Source: Phaeobacter gallaeciensis DSM 26640
GTDB taxonomy: Bacteria > Pseudomonadota > Alphaproteobacteria > Rhodobacterales > Rhodobacteraceae
Assembly: GCF_000511385.1 (NCBI RefSeq)
Contig: NC_023137.1
Coordinates: forward strand, 2,177,001-2,241,000
DNA length: 64,000 nt
Reading direction: 5' to 3'
Part shown: positions 43,914 through 53,864 of the stretch, in pieces
Position numbering within the stretch: the first letter of the stretch is position 1
How the letters are laid out: each line of letters starts with the position of its first letter
Translations under genes and position numbers: made by a program
The notes under the pieces: model-generated
The model's database searches: none
The model's input: only the letters and a program-made list of their open reading frames with translations
Told to the model about the DNA's origin: nothing

Positions 43914-44405
43914 ATGTCAGAGCCACCGGTAGATACCTTGCAGTTCCCGGCCCATCTGATCCGGCGATTGCACCAAATTTCTGTAGCGCTGTTTGCGGAC
44001 CATATGGCGCGTAATGACATTGACCTGACACCTGTTCAGTTTGCCGCCATCGAAGCGGTGGCCCATGAACCCGGTGTAGATCAGGCGACGATTGCCGCCC
44101 GCATAGCCTATGATCGCGCGACGCTTGGCAAGGTGATCGACCGGCTGGAAGCCAAGGCGCTGATCCAGCGCGATGTCTCCACGACGGATCGGCGCGCTCG
44201 GGTGGTTACGTTGACCGACAGCGGGCACTCTCTGCTGCGCCGCGCCCTACCGATAGTTGAGGAATTGCAGGCCGATATACTGACCGGCCTCACCCCCGCC
44301 GAGCAGGTGCAGATGACCTCGCTGCTGACGAAGGCGACGCAGGTCGGCGACCGTTTGCGCCGCGCACCGCACCGTGCCCCGGCAGCCCCGCTGAAAGACG
44401 ATTAA
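43914..44405 (+). CDS. MarR family transcriptional regulator
   Basis: 163 residues, winged helix. The landmarks are DLTPVQFAAIEAVAHEPGVDQ, the recognition helix in YDRATLGKVIDRLEAKALI, and the wing DRRARVVTLTDSG (given as spans). It starts at an ATG after GGGAGATAGG. It is divergent from mnmH. The ligand and targets are unknown; no candidate operon is adjacent. The 100 bases after it hold a small palindrome, GGCCGA-ATAATA-TCGGCC (44429-44446). Confidence 0.82.
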   Translation: MSEPPVDTLQFPAHLIRRLHQISVALFADHMARNDIDLTPVQFAAIEAVAHEPGVDQATIAARIAYDRATLGKVIDRLEAKALIQRDVSTTDRRARVVTLTDSGHSLLRRALPIVEELQADILTGLTPAEQVQMTSLLTKATQVGDRLRRAPHRAPAAPLKDD

Positions 44406-44506
44406 CCGAACTCCCAGAACGCCCAAGGGGCCGAATAATATCGGCCAGTCACGAACGACTGAATGGCCCGACGGGCCCCTACCAGCAAACATCCACCGAT
44501 GGGGCG

Positions 44507-44815
44507 CTATTTTCCATATGCCTTACGTGCCAGATCAATGCGGGCCTCAAGCATCGACACCTCTTTCATGATGTCCTGACGCTTTGTCCGGTCGCCTGTG
44601 TCGATCAGCTGCTGTCGCAGATCGGCCAGCGTCCGGGACAGGCTGACAAATTCCGGCATCCCGCCACTCTCCTGAACCAAGCGATTGACCAGCGCGTTCT
44701 CCGGGTCATCGACGTGGCGCAGCGGTTTGCCTGCTCCTGACAAATTGTCAAAAGCGCCATCTGCCTCCGCTTTCTCGATGCGGGCATTGATAAGGTCAAT
44801 CAGCGGGTGGTCCAT
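44507..44815 (-). CDS. DUF1992 family protein (DnaJ homologue subfamily C member 28-like)
   Basis: 102 residues from MDHPLIDLINARIEKAEADG. The DUF1992 core has GAFDNLSGAGKPL (about 20-32) and a helical C-terminus. The function is unknown; eukaryotic homologues are fused to J domains. It stands alone; the nucleotidase terminator lies at its upstream side. Upstream in-frame codons overlap that terminator and are excluded. Confidence 0.82.
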   Translation of the reverse strand: MDHPLIDLINARIEKAEADGAFDNLSGAGKPLRHVDDPENALVNRLVQESGGMPEFVSLSRTLADLRQQLIDTGDRTKRQDIMKEVSMLEARIDLARKAYGK

Positions 44816-44840
44816 AACCGCCTTATGACCCAACAAAGGC

Positions 44841-44876
44841 AAAAAACAAAGACCGCGCCATATATATGGCGCGGTC
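44841..44876 (-). terminator. Rho-independent terminator after the nucleotidase gene
   Basis: A 26-base perfect palindrome (44851-44876; arms GACCGCGCCATAT and its complement) is followed on the minus strand by TTTGTTTTTT. It lies 38 bases beyond the nucleotidase stop. Confidence 0.93.
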
Positions 44877-44914
44877 CAGCTTACTTTGATCAGCAGCGCA
44901 GCCGCTGCCGCCAC

Positions 44915-46492
44915 TCACTTCTGGCTGATACGGCCGTCGGTGTAGGGTTTATAGGGCGAGTTTTCGACCAGATACTCTGCCATCACGTCAGCGAGATCCG
45001 GACCGAAGTCATAGGCGTTCTTGTCATCCCCTGCGAAGACCTTATAGCCGTCACCGCCATTGCGAACATAGTTGTTGGTCACAACCACATAGGTCTTGGC
45101 CGGATCAATCGGTGCGAAACTGTCACCTTCGCCAACCATGACATCCTGAATGCGGCCCTCATTAGGGGCAACCGAGGGATCCCAAGTGAACTTCAGACCC
45201 GCAACCTGCGGAAAGCGGCCCTTGATCTCTTCAACCTGACTTACCCCGTTCTCCAGCGCCGCAATCACCTCCTCTCCGGTGATTTCAAAGGTCGAGAGCG
45301 TGTTCTGGAACGGCAGCACCGTCAGGACTTCGCCCATGGTCACCTCGCCCGGCTCCAGGCTGGCGCGAATGCCGCCAGAGTTGGCGATGGCAATGCTGAC
45401 GCCCTGATCCTTCACCCGATCAAGCATGGCATCGGCCACCAGATTGCCCATCTGGCATTCCTGAACGCGGCAATTGTTGCGGTCACCGTCAACGGCTTCA
45501 GCACTCTCTGCAACAACCTTGTTGCGGATCTCATCCAGCGGTTTAGCCAGTTCAGCGATACGGGCAACGGTGCCTTCGTCTTCCGCGACGGTGCCATCCA
45601 TCACCAAAGGTTCGCCAACCGCCTCAATGACATTGCCATCATCATCAAAGGTCACGTTCAGCTCACCCAGGAACTTACCATAGGCATAAGCCTGTACGAT
45701 GGCGACATCATTCACCACGGTCGGATAGGGACCGGCAGCTTTGTCTGAAACATTGGAGAGATAGGTGTTGCTGTGCCCGCCAACGATCACATCCACGCCG
45801 GTGGTACCCGCAGCAACCCGCTGGTCCACACCGTAACCAGAATGGCTGAGCACGATGATCTTGTTCACGCCTTCGGCCGTCAGCCTATCGACCTCCCCCT
45901 GCACCGCATCTACCGGATTGGTGAAGGTGATATTCTTGCCCGGGCTGGCCAGGTCCGGCGTGTCCTCAGGTGTGAGGCCAATCAGGCCAATTTTCTCACC
46001 ACCGCGTTCAATCACCGTGGATTTGCGCAGCACATCCGCCAGCACAGGCTCACCGCTGACATCGGCATTGGACATCAGAACCGGGAACTGAACTGAGTCC
46101 ATGAAACCACGCAGCACTTCGGGGCCATCGTCAAACTCGTGGTTGCCGACAGTCATGCCGTCATAACCCAGCTTGTTCATCATCTCGGCGGCAACTTTGC
46201 CCTTGTAGTAGGTATAATAGAGTGAGCCCTGAAACTGATCGCCCCCATCCACAAGAATACTGTTGTTGCTGCGCGCGCGCGCATCGGCAAGCGCAGTCAC
46301 CAGACGCGCGGATCCCCCAAAGCATTTGCCTTCGGCATTGTCGCCGTCGCGGCAGCCGCTGTCATATTTGCTGATTGGCTCGAACCGCGAGTGGAAGTCA
46401 TTGGTGTGCAGAATGGTCAGCTTGTAATCCGCTGCGGCGACCCCCGCCATCAGGCCAAGCGCGGCAACAGACGTCAAAAAACGCGTCATCAT
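44915..46492 (-). CDS. Bifunctional UshA-type 5'-nucleotidase/2',3'-cyclic phosphodiesterase
   Basis: 526 residues from the first of two adjacent ATGs, after AAGGGAG. The signal peptide is about 1-20 (ending AAA). The metallophosphatase domain has ILHTNDFHSRFEP, GGDQFQGS, GNHEFDDG and GGHSNT. The C-terminal nucleotide-binding domain has GGIRASLEPGEVT and NNYVRNGGDGY. It is periplasmic and would release phosphate from nucleotides. It is a paralogue of SoxB in this window but lacks SoxB-specific segments. Single-gene unit. Confidence 0.9.
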   Translation of the reverse strand: MMTRFLTSVAALGLMAGVAAADYKLTILHTNDFHSRFEPISKYDSGCRDGDNAEGKCFGGSARLVTALADARARSNNSILVDGGDQFQGSLYYTYYKGKVAAEMMNKLGYDGMTVGNHEFDDGPEVLRGFMDSVQFPVLMSNADVSGEPVLADVLRKSTVIERGGEKIGLIGLTPEDTPDLASPGKNITFTNPVDAVQGEVDRLTAEGVNKIIVLSHSGYGVDQRVAAGTTGVDVIVGGHSNTYLSNVSDKAAGPYPTVVNDVAIVQAYAYGKFLGELNVTFDDDGNVIEAVGEPLVMDGTVAEDEGTVARIAELAKPLDEIRNKVVAESAEAVDGDRNNCRVQECQMGNLVADAMLDRVKDQGVSIAIANSGGIRASLEPGEVTMGEVLTVLPFQNTLSTFEITGEEVIAALENGVSQVEEIKGRFPQVAGLKFTWDPSVAPNEGRIQDVMVGEGDSFAPIDPAKTYVVVTNNYVRNGGDGYKVFAGDDKNAYDFGPDLADVMAEYLVENSPYKPYTDGRISQK

Positions 46493-46644
46493 GATAACAT
46501 ACTCCCTTATTGTTCTATTGGGCGAATGGTGCGGGGAAATGCGGGCGCAGTCAAAGGGGAAAAATCCACCACCCCACTGCCCTTGCGTCAACAGGCAGCA
46601 TATTCGGCCTTGATTCAGCCGGGCACGCAGGGCATCACCGCGCC

Positions 46645-46983
46645 ATGCTCATCTATAAAATCTTCCGCACCGACGAATGGACCACCCTGCAGACGGAGGG
46701 CGAGACCCTCGGCGCTCCGATCGATCTCAGCGATGGCTACATTCACTTCTCCACCGCCGATCAATCCCAGGAGACCGCCGCCAAACATTTTGCAGGAGTG
46801 GAGGGGCTGTGGCTTATCGCCGTTGACACCGACAAGCTGGGCGATGACCTGCGCTGGGAAGTCTCGCGCGGCGGGGCCGAGTTCCCGCATCTCTATCGCA
46901 AGATGACTATGGAGGACGTGCTCTCGGCCAAGCCGCTGCCGCTGGTCGATGGCACCCATCAATTCCCGGAGGACATGGCGTGA
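46645..46983 (+). CDS. DUF952 domain protein
   Basis: 112 residues from [12 protein letters not shown]. The family core is [21 protein letters not shown] (about 32-52), and FPHLYRKM and VLSAKPLPL follow. Its function is unknown. Its stop overlaps the GTG start of pyrD (GTGA), so the two are translationally coupled, a pairing common in related genomes. The in-frame extension upstream lacks similarity. Confidence 0.82.
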   Translation: MLIYKIFRTDEWTTLQTEGETLGAPIDLSDGYIHFSTADQSQETAAKHFAGVEGLWLIAVDTDKLGDDLRWEVSRGGAEFPHLYRKMTMEDVLSAKPLPLVDGTHQFPEDMA

Positions 46984-48038
46984 GCCTGACCGAACGTCTC
47001 GCCCTTGCGGCGCTGCACCGCTGCGACCCGGAGACTGCCCATAGCCTGTCGATCAAAGCCTTGAAACTGGGGCTGACGCCAACGCCCGGCCCGGTGACCT
47101 CTCCCCGGCTTGCCACGCGGATCGCGGGCCTTGATCTGCCCAACCCCGTTGGATTGGCCGCTGGCTTTGACAAAAACGCCGAGGCCCTGCGCCCGCTCAG
47201 CCAGGCCGGTTTCGGGTTCATCGAAGTAGGCGCTGCCACACCCCGGCCCCAACCCGGCAACCCCAAGCCCAGATTGTTCCGCCTGACCGAAGATCAGGCC
47301 GCGATCAACCGGTTCGGCTTCAACAATGAGGGCATGGCGGTGATCGGCCAGCGCCTTGCGGCCCGTCCGCAGGACGCGGTGATCGGCCTCAACCTTGGCG
47401 CCAACAAGGACAGCAGCGACCGCGCGGCAGATTTTGCCAAGGTGCTGGCCCATTGTGGCGCGCATCTGGATTTCGCCACTGTCAATGTCTCCTCGCCCAA
47501 CACCGAAAAACTGCGTGACCTTCAGGGCAAGGCTGCGCTCTCGGCCCTGCTCACTGGTGTGATTGAAACCCGCGACGGGTTGGATCGGAGGGTTCCTGTG
47601 TTTCTGAAAATCGCCCCAGATCTGGATCGCGCCGGGATCGAAGACATTGCCGAGGTGGCGATTGAAACCGGGATTGATGCGGTGATCGCCACCAATACCA
47701 CCCTTGAGCGGTCAGGGCTGAACAGCGCCCATCGCGATGAAGCGGGCGGGCTGTCTGGTGCACCGCTGTTTGAGAAATCCACCCGCACCCTCGCGCAGCT
47801 GTCCGAGCTGCTCGACAGTCGTGTGCCGCTGGTGGGCGTTGGCGGCATCTCCAATGCCGAGCAGGCCTATGCCAAGATCTGCGCCGGCGCCACGGCGGTG
47901 CAATTCTATACCGCCATGGTCTATGCGGGCCTGTCACTGGCCGGTGACATTGCGCGCGGATTGGATCACCTGCTGGCGCAGGATGGATTTGCCAATGTCG
48001 CTGAGGCCGTTGGCAGCAAAAGAGGAGACTGGCTATGA
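46980..48038 (+). CDS. pyrD: Quinone-dependent dihydroorotate dehydrogenase
   Basis: 352 residues from a GTG at 46980, with GGAGGA 7-12 bases upstream. It is a class 2 membrane-associated DHODH of pyrimidine synthesis. FMN-binding landmarks are [44 protein letters not shown], and the catalytic Ser region [12 protein letters not shown] (given as spans). The C-terminal glycine-rich phosphate loop is VGVGGISN. It overlaps the preceding and following genes by 4 bases. Confidence 0.96.
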   Translation: MSLTERLALAALHRCDPETAHSLSIKALKLGLTPTPGPVTSPRLATRIAGLDLPNPVGLAAGFDKNAEALRPLSQAGFGFIEVGAATPRPQPGNPKPRLFRLTEDQAAINRFGFNNEGMAVIGQRLAARPQDAVIGLNLGANKDSSDRAADFAKVLAHCGAHLDFATVNVSSPNTEKLRDLQGKAALSALLTGVIETRDGLDRRVPVFLKIAPDLDRAGIEDIAEVAIETGIDAVIATNTTLERSGLNSAHRDEAGGLSGAPLFEKSTRTLAQLSELLDSRVPLVGVGGISNAEQAYAKICAGATAVQFYTAMVYAGLSLAGDIARGLDHLLAQDGFANVAEAVGSKRGDWL

Positions 48039-48376
48039 TCACCTATTGGCACAATCCGCGTTGCTCCAAATCCCGCGCGGGCCTTGCCCTGCTGGAAGAG
48101 CGCGGCGCAACAGTGACCGTGCGGCTCTATCTCAAAGATGCTCCGTCAGAGGCCGAGTTGACTGCGGTTCAGGCAAAACTTGGTGTTCGCGCAGCCGACA
48201 TGATGCGCAAGGGTGAGAAGATCTTCAAAGAGCTGAACCTCAGCCCCTCGGATGATGACTCCCGCCTGATTGCAGCGATGGCGACCCACCCGATCCTGAT
48301 TGAGCGTCCCATTGCAATCACCGAGGAGACCGCAATCATCGGTCGTCCAACCGAGGCCCTGACTGCGATCCTCTGA
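48035..48376 (+). CDS. ArsC family (glutaredoxin-dependent) reductase-like protein
   Basis: 113 residues. The N-terminal active-site pattern is HNPRCSKSR with Cys at residue 10, and [11 protein letters not shown] occurs at about 88-98. The size and sequence fit ArsC/YfgD proteins. No ars operon is nearby, and the coupling to pyrD does not suggest arsenate as the substrate, so a YfgD-like general role is likely. It overlaps pyrD by ATGA. Confidence 0.82.
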   Translation: MITYWHNPRCSKSRAGLALLEERGATVTVRLYLKDAPSEAELTAVQAKLGVRAADMMRKGEKIFKELNLSPSDDDSRLIAAMATHPILIERPIAITEETAIIGRPTEALTAIL

Positions 48377-48410
48377 CCACCTGTTGGAGTTGTGAGACAG
48401 GTCCGCCGCC

Positions 48411-49742
48411 CTAGCTGCCGACCTGCGCCTCCAGTCGTGGATAGCGCAGACCAAGCGTGGTACCGCGCGCCAAGTTGAGCACCATCAGCGCCGCCCAGAG
48501 CCCGTGATTGCCCAGCATCGGCACCAGTACAACAAGGGCAACGGCATAAATCGCCACCGATTGCAGCATCGCGATCCGCATATCGCGGGTCCAGGTGGCG
48601 CCAATGTAGATGCCGTCAAACATATAGCTGGCGACGCTAATCAGCGGCAGAATGGCCGCCCAGATCAAATAATCACGCCCCGCCGCGCGTACCTCCTCAG
48701 ACGTGGACATAACGTCAATCAACCACCCACCGCCAAGCCAGAAAAGCAGCCCCAGCGCAATTGCGCCGCCAACGCCCCATTGGCTGGCCACAACCGCCGC
48801 GCGCCGCAGCTGCATCCGCGCCTTGGCCCCCACTGCGCTGCCGACAAGTGCCTCTGCGGAGAAGGCAAAGCCGTCTAGCGCGAAAGCCGTGATCTCAACA
48901 AATTGCAGCAGAACCTGATTGGCCGCCAGCGTGACATCGCCCAGATCGGCCCCGATGAACAGGAAGGTGGTGAAAGACCCCGTCAGCAAGACGGAGCGGA
49001 TCATAATGTCGCCATTCACCTGCATCATTCGCTTCAGCCGCACCGGGTCAAACACCCGCGCCCAGTTGCGCCACTGGCTGCCTGCAAACGCATCCCGACA
49101 CAGCCAGAGCCCCAGCGCCAGACCGGTCCATTCCGCAATCAGAGTAGCAACTGCCACCCCCTCAACGCCCCAGCCAAGCGCCAGCACAAACCAAAGATCC
49201 AACAGGATATTGAGACCATTCATCCAGATCTGAAGCAGAAAGACACCACGCGTGCGCTCGACCGCGATCAGCCACCCCGTGACGGCATAAAGTGCAATGG
49301 TCGCAGGCGCCCCCCAGATGCGGATCTCCAGATAATCGCGCGCCAGCCCCTCGACCTCGGCACTGGCGGGCGCCAGCGCAAAGGCCCCCCAGAACACCGC
49401 AACCTGGCCAATGATAAACACCGCACCCGCAGCGAAGGCGAGAAGAATGCCACGTGTCAGCAACGCGCCCGTCTCCGCCGAGTCGCCAGCACCCCGCGCC
49501 TGTGCGGCAAGGCCGGTGGTGCCCATCCGCAGAAATCCGAATATCCAATAGATTGTGGCCAGAATGACCGCACCGATGCCCACCGCCCCAATTGGGGCAG
49601 CCTGCCCCATCTGGCCAACCACGCCGGTATCAACCGCGCCAAGGATAGGCACGGTGGCATTCGACAGCACGATCGGCAGCGCGATTTTCAACACGCGCCT
49701 ATGGGTGATCGGTTCCGCCACGTTCTGGCTGGCCACAGACAT
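48411..49742 (-). CDS. MATE family efflux transporter (DinF-like)
   Basis: 443 residues with about 12 membrane helices in two MatE halves. The start HRRVLKIALPIVLSNATVPILGAVDTGVVG (about 14-43) and LLQFVEITAFALDGFAFSAEALVG in the second half are typical of the DinF subgroup. It would export cationic compounds using a Na+ or proton gradient. The thioesterase genes lie upstream on the same strand, 5 bases before its start, so they may share a transcript. Confidence 0.88.
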   Translation of the reverse strand: MSVASQNVAEPITHRRVLKIALPIVLSNATVPILGAVDTGVVGQMGQAAPIGAVGIGAVILATIYWIFGFLRMGTTGLAAQARGAGDSAETGALLTRGILLAFAAGAVFIIGQVAVFWGAFALAPASAEVEGLARDYLEIRIWGAPATIALYAVTGWLIAVERTRGVFLLQIWMNGLNILLDLWFVLALGWGVEGVAVATLIAEWTGLALGLWLCRDAFAGSQWRNWARVFDPVRLKRMMQVNGDIMIRSVLLTGSFTTFLFIGADLGDVTLAANQVLLQFVEITAFALDGFAFSAEALVGSAVGAKARMQLRRAAVVASQWGVGGAIALGLLFWLGGGWLIDVMSTSEEVRAAGRDYLIWAAILPLISVASYMFDGIYIGATWTRDMRIAMLQSVAIYAVALVVLVPMLGNHGLWAALMVLNLARGTTLGLRYPRLEAQVGS

Positions 49743-49747
49743 ACCGC

Positions 49748-50314
49748 TTAGTCCTTGCTGCCCGGCGGAACCTCAGTCACGAATTCGGGCGAAGCCGCAG
49801 CCTGCGCCGCAGCCTCCTGCGGCATCAGGAAATGGCCCGTCGCCTGGGCAAACAGCTTGTCCTTGTGATCCTGCCAAGCTGCCACATGGACCGACGCATA
49901 ACGCCGTCCTGACCGCGAGATCGTGGCGCGTGCATAGGCATCGCGCGGCAGGCCTGACCGCAGGTAGTCGACTGTGAAATCAATGGTCTTGGGCTGGCGG
50001 GGCAGCTTGCCAGCAGCCAACTCCTCGACGTCAAGACTGCCGCTTTCGATGCGTTCCCAAAGGTTTGCCCAGGTGAGCGTCATGACCGCCGTCACCTCCA
50101 GAAACGCGGCCGTCACGCCACCGTGAATGGCAGGCAGAAATGGGTTCCCAATCAGTTTGTGATCAAAATTCAACTGAGCCGTCAGCTCATCACCCCGGCG
50201 GTCAAACGTGATGTTGAGAAAGCGCGCATAAGGCACGGAAGTCACAAGGGCTGCGAGAGCTGCATCGCGGCGCTGTTTCACCACTTGGACGGGTTCGGGA
50301 CGGGGGCGGCTCAA
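49748..50314 (-). CDS. PaaI-type hotdog-fold thioesterase
   Basis: 188 residues. The hotdog landmark HGGVTAAFLE (about 64-73) carries Glu at the position where many PaaI proteins have the catalytic Asp. The segment ending GRRYASVHVAAW forms the last strands. A C-terminal tail of about 35 residues is extra. It probably hydrolyses an acyl-CoA. Its start overlaps the stop of the next thioesterase gene by ATGA, giving a coupled pair. Confidence 0.8.
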   Translation of the reverse strand: MSRPRPEPVQVVKQRRDAALAALVTSVPYARFLNITFDRRGDELTAQLNFDHKLIGNPFLPAIHGGVTAAFLEVTAVMTLTWANLWERIESGSLDVEELAAGKLPRQPKTIDFTVDYLRSGLPRDAYARATISRSGRRYASVHVAAWQDHKDKLFAQATGHFLMPQEAAAQAAASPEFVTEVPPGSKD

Positions 50315-50733
50315 AACTTGCTCTCCACTGTAAAGGCGCCAACAGCCGTCGCGACTGGGTTTGCCTCGTCCTCATCCATCGCGGTGGCTCGCACAAAGGC
50401 AACATTGCGGGTCATATGATGGCAGGTGGCGCGGGTCACGATCCGCTGCCCAGGCGTCGCTGCCCGCATGTAGTCAATGCGCAGATCAATGGTTGCAGTC
50501 CCCCCTGGCCCCGAAGGATGGCACATCACAGCAGCGCCGCAACAGGTATCCATCAGCGCCGAAACGGCCCCGCCATGGATCACCCCGGTTTCCGGGTCGC
50601 CAATCAGTTTCTCATCATAGGGCATGACAATCTCAGCCGTCCCGTCCCCCAGATCCGTGAGCGTCATCCCCAATTCCTGCGCATGCGGGATGGCTTCGAT
50701 GAACTGTCGCGCCAGCTGCGTCTTGTCGACCAT
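50311..50733 (-). CDS. PaaI-type hotdog-fold thioesterase
   Basis: 140 residues from the ATG at 50733, preceded by GGGGAAG at good spacing. An ATG at 50772 would add 13 charged residues but its ribosome site is too close. The active-site helix is IHGGAVSALMDTC, with the catalytic Asp present. The coupled paralogue follows. It lies divergent from the first merR gene of the beta-oxidation region, so a role in acyl-CoA turnover fits the context. Confidence 0.82.
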   Translation of the reverse strand: MVDKTQLARQFIEAIPHAQELGMTLTDLGDGTAEIVMPYDEKLIGDPETGVIHGGAVSALMDTCCGAAVMCHPSGPGGTATIDLRIDYMRAATPGQRIVTRATCHHMTRNVAFVRATAMDEDEANPVATAVGAFTVESKF

Positions 50734-50849
50734 GGGCTTCCCCGTTTCCTTGTTTTCCTCTTTATCAGCCATACCTTGGCCCAAGAGCAACCCCAGCGGT
50801 TGAACCCCCTGCCGGTTGCGCTTAGTTTGCGGGTAAGGGAGAATTGGGA

Positions 50850-51227
50850 ATGACCGAACAAAAATTGTCATTCAAGGAGATGTGCAGCGAATTCGACGTG
50901 ACCCCGCGCACGCTTCGCTACTACGAGTACATCGAATTGTTGCAACCCGACCGCGAAGGTCGTTCGCGGTTTTATGGTGCCCGTGAGCGCGCCCGGATGA
51001 AGCTGATCATGCGCGGACGTAAGTTCGGCTTTCAGTTGGAAGAGATCCGCCAGTGGCTGCTGATCTATGAAAATGAGGGCGATGAGGCGCAAAACCGCGC
51101 GTTTGTTGAGATGGCTGATCGCCAGATGGGCGAACTGCGCAAGCAGCGCGAACAGCTGGACGAGGCCTTGCAAGAGCTTCATGACCTGCGCGCCACGACG
51201 CTGAGCCTGCTGTCGCAAGACGCCTGA
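50850..51227 (+). CDS. MerR family transcriptional regulator, beta-oxidation associated
   Basis: 125 residues from the ATG at 50850 after AAGGGAGA. The MerR helix-turn-helix and wing are FKEMCSEFDVTPRTLRYYE (about 7-26) and LLQPDREGRSRFYGARERAR. A coiled-coil dimer helix (about 85-118) ends the protein; no large effector domain is present. It is about half-identical in its HTH to the next MerR at 51601. MerR proteins of this type (LiuR-like) control branched-chain and fatty acid breakdown in proteobacteria. The assignment is by size and neighbours. Confidence 0.8.
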   Translation: MTEQKLSFKEMCSEFDVTPRTLRYYEYIELLQPDREGRSRFYGARERARMKLIMRGRKFGFQLEEIRQWLLIYENEGDEAQNRAFVEMADRQMGELRKQREQLDEALQELHDLRATTLSLLSQDA

Positions 51228-51269
51228 CCTTTGCCCCAGTGGGGGAACTTATCATCGAATTTCTACTCG

Positions 51270-51304
51270 AAACGCCCTGCCAATTTGGTGGGGCGTTTGT
51301 TGAT
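51270..51304 (+). terminator. Probable terminator after the first merR gene
   Basis: An 8-base-pair stem AAACGCCC / GGGCGTTT with inner pairing CCA / TGG, followed by GTTGATT. The T-run is short, so strength is moderate. Confidence 0.65.
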
Positions 51305-51458
51305 TCCCCCCCTACTCACCCCCCTTTTTTACGATTGCAGCGCGACGACTTCAGTCAAATTAATCGAACATAATGGACGTAAAATCCGCGCTAATTATGT
51401 TCTTAAATTTTAAAAGACCCTTATTTCTCAGGGCAACCCATCGCAACGAAATCAAGAT

Positions 51459-51531
51459 AACGCTGCGTCACTCGACCGGATCCTACGTCACCCCAAGAAG
51501 TGACGCAGCGTTCAACTTACGTCAACGTCAA
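51459..51531. promoter_or_regulatory. Cluster of ACGTCA-like half-sites upstream of the second merR gene
   Basis: Five half-sites lie in 66 bases: GCGTCA (51465), ACGTCA (51485), TGACGC (51501, reverse), ACGTCA (51519) and ACGTCA (51525). The first and third sit in the arms of a perfect 13-base inverted repeat. The last two form ACGT-CA-ACGTCAA, close to the ACGT-containing palindromes recalled for LiuR-type MerR proteins. Binding is inferred. Confidence 0.5.
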
Positions 51532-51600
51532 CTAACTGTTGTAAACGCCGGGCAAGCTGCTCACCTTAGTCTCACAACCCAGCAGTTATGAGTTACGACG

Positions 51601-52002
51601 ATGACCGATGAAACCAAGACCATCCGCCAGATGTGCGATGAGTTCGGCGTGACGCCGCGTACATTGCGGTTTTACGAAGCCAAAGAGCTGTTGTTTCCGA
51701 TCCGCGAGGGTCAAAAACGCCTCTTCACCAAACGCGACCAGGCCCGGCTGAAGCTGATCCTGCGGGGCAAGCGCTTTGGCTTCAGCCTCGAGGAAATCCG
51801 GCAACTTCTGAACCTCTATCATATGGGCGACCAGCAGCTGACACAGCTGACCCGCACCTATGACATCGCCTGCGAGCGTCTCGCCGATATGGAGCGTCAG
51901 CGCGATGAACTGAACGAGGCGATTGACGACTTGAAAGAGCAACTGCGTTGGGGGGATCGCGTGATCGCCTCAATGACCGCCAAACAAGAAGCCGCGGAAT
52001 AG
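51601..52002 (+). CDS. MerR family transcriptional regulator, beta-oxidation associated
   Basis: 133 residues. The HTH is [19 protein letters not shown] (about 8-26), then [27 protein letters not shown] long coiled coil (about 85-122) ends the protein, with no metal-binding Cys cluster. It is a paralogue of the MerR at 50850 in tandem. It is followed 80 bases later by an acyl-CoA dehydrogenase gene, which it may regulate. A LiuR-type role is likely; the effector could be an acyl-CoA. Confidence 0.82.
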   Translation: MTDETKTIRQMCDEFGVTPRTLRFYEAKELLFPIREGQKRLFTKRDQARLKLILRGKRFGFSLEEIRQLLNLYHMGDQQLTQLTRTYDIACERLADMERQRDELNEAIDDLKEQLRWGDRVIASMTAKQEAAE

Positions 52003-52082
52003 ATCCCGGCCCCATGCTTGCCTATCCCGATTGCGGGAGAGGCGATCCAGACAGACACCGCAGAACCACAGCGAGGACCGCG

Positions 52083-53864
52083 ATGCCCAGTTATACCGCC
52101 CCGATCAAAGACACCCAGTTCATTCTGCACAATGTGCTGAAGATCTCTGAAACCGCCATTCCCGGCTACGACGAGCTGGATGCTGATTTCACCAACGCCG
52201 TTCTGGAAGAGGCCGGCAAGATCTCCAGCGAAGTGCTGCACCCGCTGAACACCGTGGGCGATACTGAGGGCTGCCGTCTCGAGAATGGCGTGGTCTATAC
52301 CCCCACCGGGTTCAAGGCCGCGTTTGAGCAAGTGAAAGAAGGTGGCTGGACCGGCCTCGACATGCCGGAACAATACGGTGGCCAGAACATGCCCTATATC
52401 ATGGGGACCGCGGTGGGTGAGATGTTCTCTGCCGCAAACCAGGCCTTCACCATGTATCAGGGCCTGACCCATGGAGCGGCGTCCGCAATCCTCGCCCATG
52501 GCACCGACGCGCAGAAAGACACCTATCTGCCGAAGATGGTGTCCTGCGAGTGGACCGGCACCATGAACCTGACCGAACCGCATTGCGGCACCGATCTGGG
52601 CCTGATGCGCACCAAGGCAGAACCGCAGGATGATGGCAGCTTCAAGATCACCGGCCAGAAGATTTTCATCTCCTCCGGCGATCACGATATGGCCGATAAC
52701 ATCATCCATCTGGTGCTGGCCAAGATCCCCGGCGGCCCCGACGGCATCAAGGGCGTATCCCTGTTCATCGTACCAAAATTCATCGTGAACGAAGACGGCT
52801 CGCTGGGTGAGCGGAACGGCGTCTCGGTTGGCAAGATCGAAGAGAAAATGGGCATCCACGGCAACTCGACCTGTGTGATGAACTATGACAGCGCCACCGG
52901 TTACCTGCTCGGCACTGAGCATAAAGGCATGCGCGCCATGTTCACCATGATGAACGAGGCCCGTCTCGGCGTAGGCATGCAGGGTCTGGCACAGGCCGAG
53001 GCCGCTTACCAGAATGCCTTGGAATACGCCAAGGACCGTCTGCAGGGGCGCGATGTCACCGGCGTGAAAAACCCGGATGGCCCGGCCGATCCGCTGATCG
53101 TGCACCCGGACATTCGCCGCAACCTGATGGATCAGAAAAGCTTCGCCGAAGGCGCCCGTGCCTTCATCCTTTGGGGCGCGCAGATGATCGATCAGGCGCA
53201 CCGTGCCGAGGACAAGGACGCAGATGGGCTGATCTCGCTGCTCACGCCGGTGATCAAAGGTTTCCTGACCGATCAGGGTTACGACATGACCGTTCAGGCC
53301 CAGCAGATCTACGGTGGCCACGGCTATATCGAAGAATGGGGTATGTCCCAGTACACCCGCGACGCCCGTATCGCGATGATCTATGAGGGCGCCAATGGTG
53401 TTCAGGCACTGGATCTGGTTGGCCGTAAACTGGCGCAGGATGGTGGCAAGCACGTCATGGCGTTCTTTGAAATGGTCAAGGGGTTCTGCAAGGAAAACGG
53501 CGATATCTCCGAGACTTACAGCAAGGAGTTCATTGAACCTCTGAAAGCTGCGTCGAAGGATCTGCAGGCCGCTGGCATGTATTTCATGCAAAATGGCATG
53601 ACCAATCCGAACAACGCGCTCTCCGGCTCTTATGACTTCATGCATATGTTCGGCCATGTCTGCCTCGGTCTGATGTGGGCTGAGATGGCGAAGGCTGCGC
53701 AGGCTGAGCTTGACGCCGGGTCTTCTGACGCCGCGTTCTACGAGACAAAAATCGCGACCGGACGCTATTACATGGCACGCCGACTGCCTGCGACCGCGCT
53801 GCACCTCAGCCGCATCCAGACCGGTGGCGACACCGTTATGGCGCTGAACGCAGACCAGTTCTGA
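52083..53864 (+). CDS. Acyl-CoA dehydrogenase with C-terminal extension (DmdC/FadE-like)
   Basis: 593 residues from [10 protein letters not shown] at 52083, after GCGAGGA. It is an FAD-dependent dehydrogenase of the long type (about 600) with an extra C-terminal helical domain. The motifs are [25 protein letters not shown] and the catalytic Glu E435 in [13 protein letters not shown]. The subgroup includes DmdC, the methylmercaptopropionyl-CoA dehydrogenase of DMSP breakdown, and general FadE-like enzymes. No dmdA, dmdB or dmdD is here, and the neighbours are beta-oxidation genes, so a fatty acyl-CoA substrate is more likely. Confidence 0.87.
   Translation: MPSYTAPIKDTQFILHNVLKISETAIPGYDELDADFTNAVLEEAGKISSEVLHPLNTVGDTEGCRLENGVVYTPTGFKAAFEQVKEGGWTGLDMPEQYGGQNMPYIMGTAVGEMFSAANQAFTMYQGLTHGAASAILAHGTDAQKDTYLPKMVSCEWTGTMNLTEPHCGTDLGLMRTKAEPQDDGSFKITGQKIFISSGDHDMADNIIHLVLAKIPGGPDGIKGVSLFIVPKFIVNEDGSLGERNGVSVGKIEEKMGIHGNSTCVMNYDSATGYLLGTEHKGMRAMFTMMNEARLGVGMQGLAQAEAAYQNALEYAKDRLQGRDVTGVKNPDGPADPLIVHPDIRRNLMDQKSFAEGARAFILWGAQMIDQAHRAEDKDADGLISLLTPVIKGFLTDQGYDMTVQAQQIYGGHGYIEEWGMSQYTRDARIAMIYEGANGVQALDLVGRKLAQDGGKHVMAFFEMVKGFCKENGDISETYSKEFIEPLKAASKDLQAAGMYFMQNGMTNPNNALSGSYDFMHMFGHVCLGLMWAEMAKAAQAELDAGSSDAAFYETKIATGRYYMARRLPATALHLSRIQTGGDTVMALNADQF

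Larger units (their letters stand above)
51228..51600. promoter_or_regulatory. Regulatory region between the two merR genes
   Basis: No gene in 373 bases. In order it holds a terminator-like hairpin after the first merR (AAACGCCC / GGGCGTTT, 51270-51298, then GTTGATT); a 9-base inverted repeat GAACATAAT / ATTATGTTC (51366-51402); a 13-base inverted repeat AACGCTGCGTCAC / GTGACGCAGCGTT (51459-51512); and a tandem ACGTCAACGTCA (51519-51530). The part after 51300 is markedly AT-rich for this genome. Confidence 0.6.

Noticed and set aside
43748..44020. 91-codon extension of mnmH
   Set aside because: It overlaps the divergent marR gene, and MTIRFTSLSD is the normal MnmH N-terminus.
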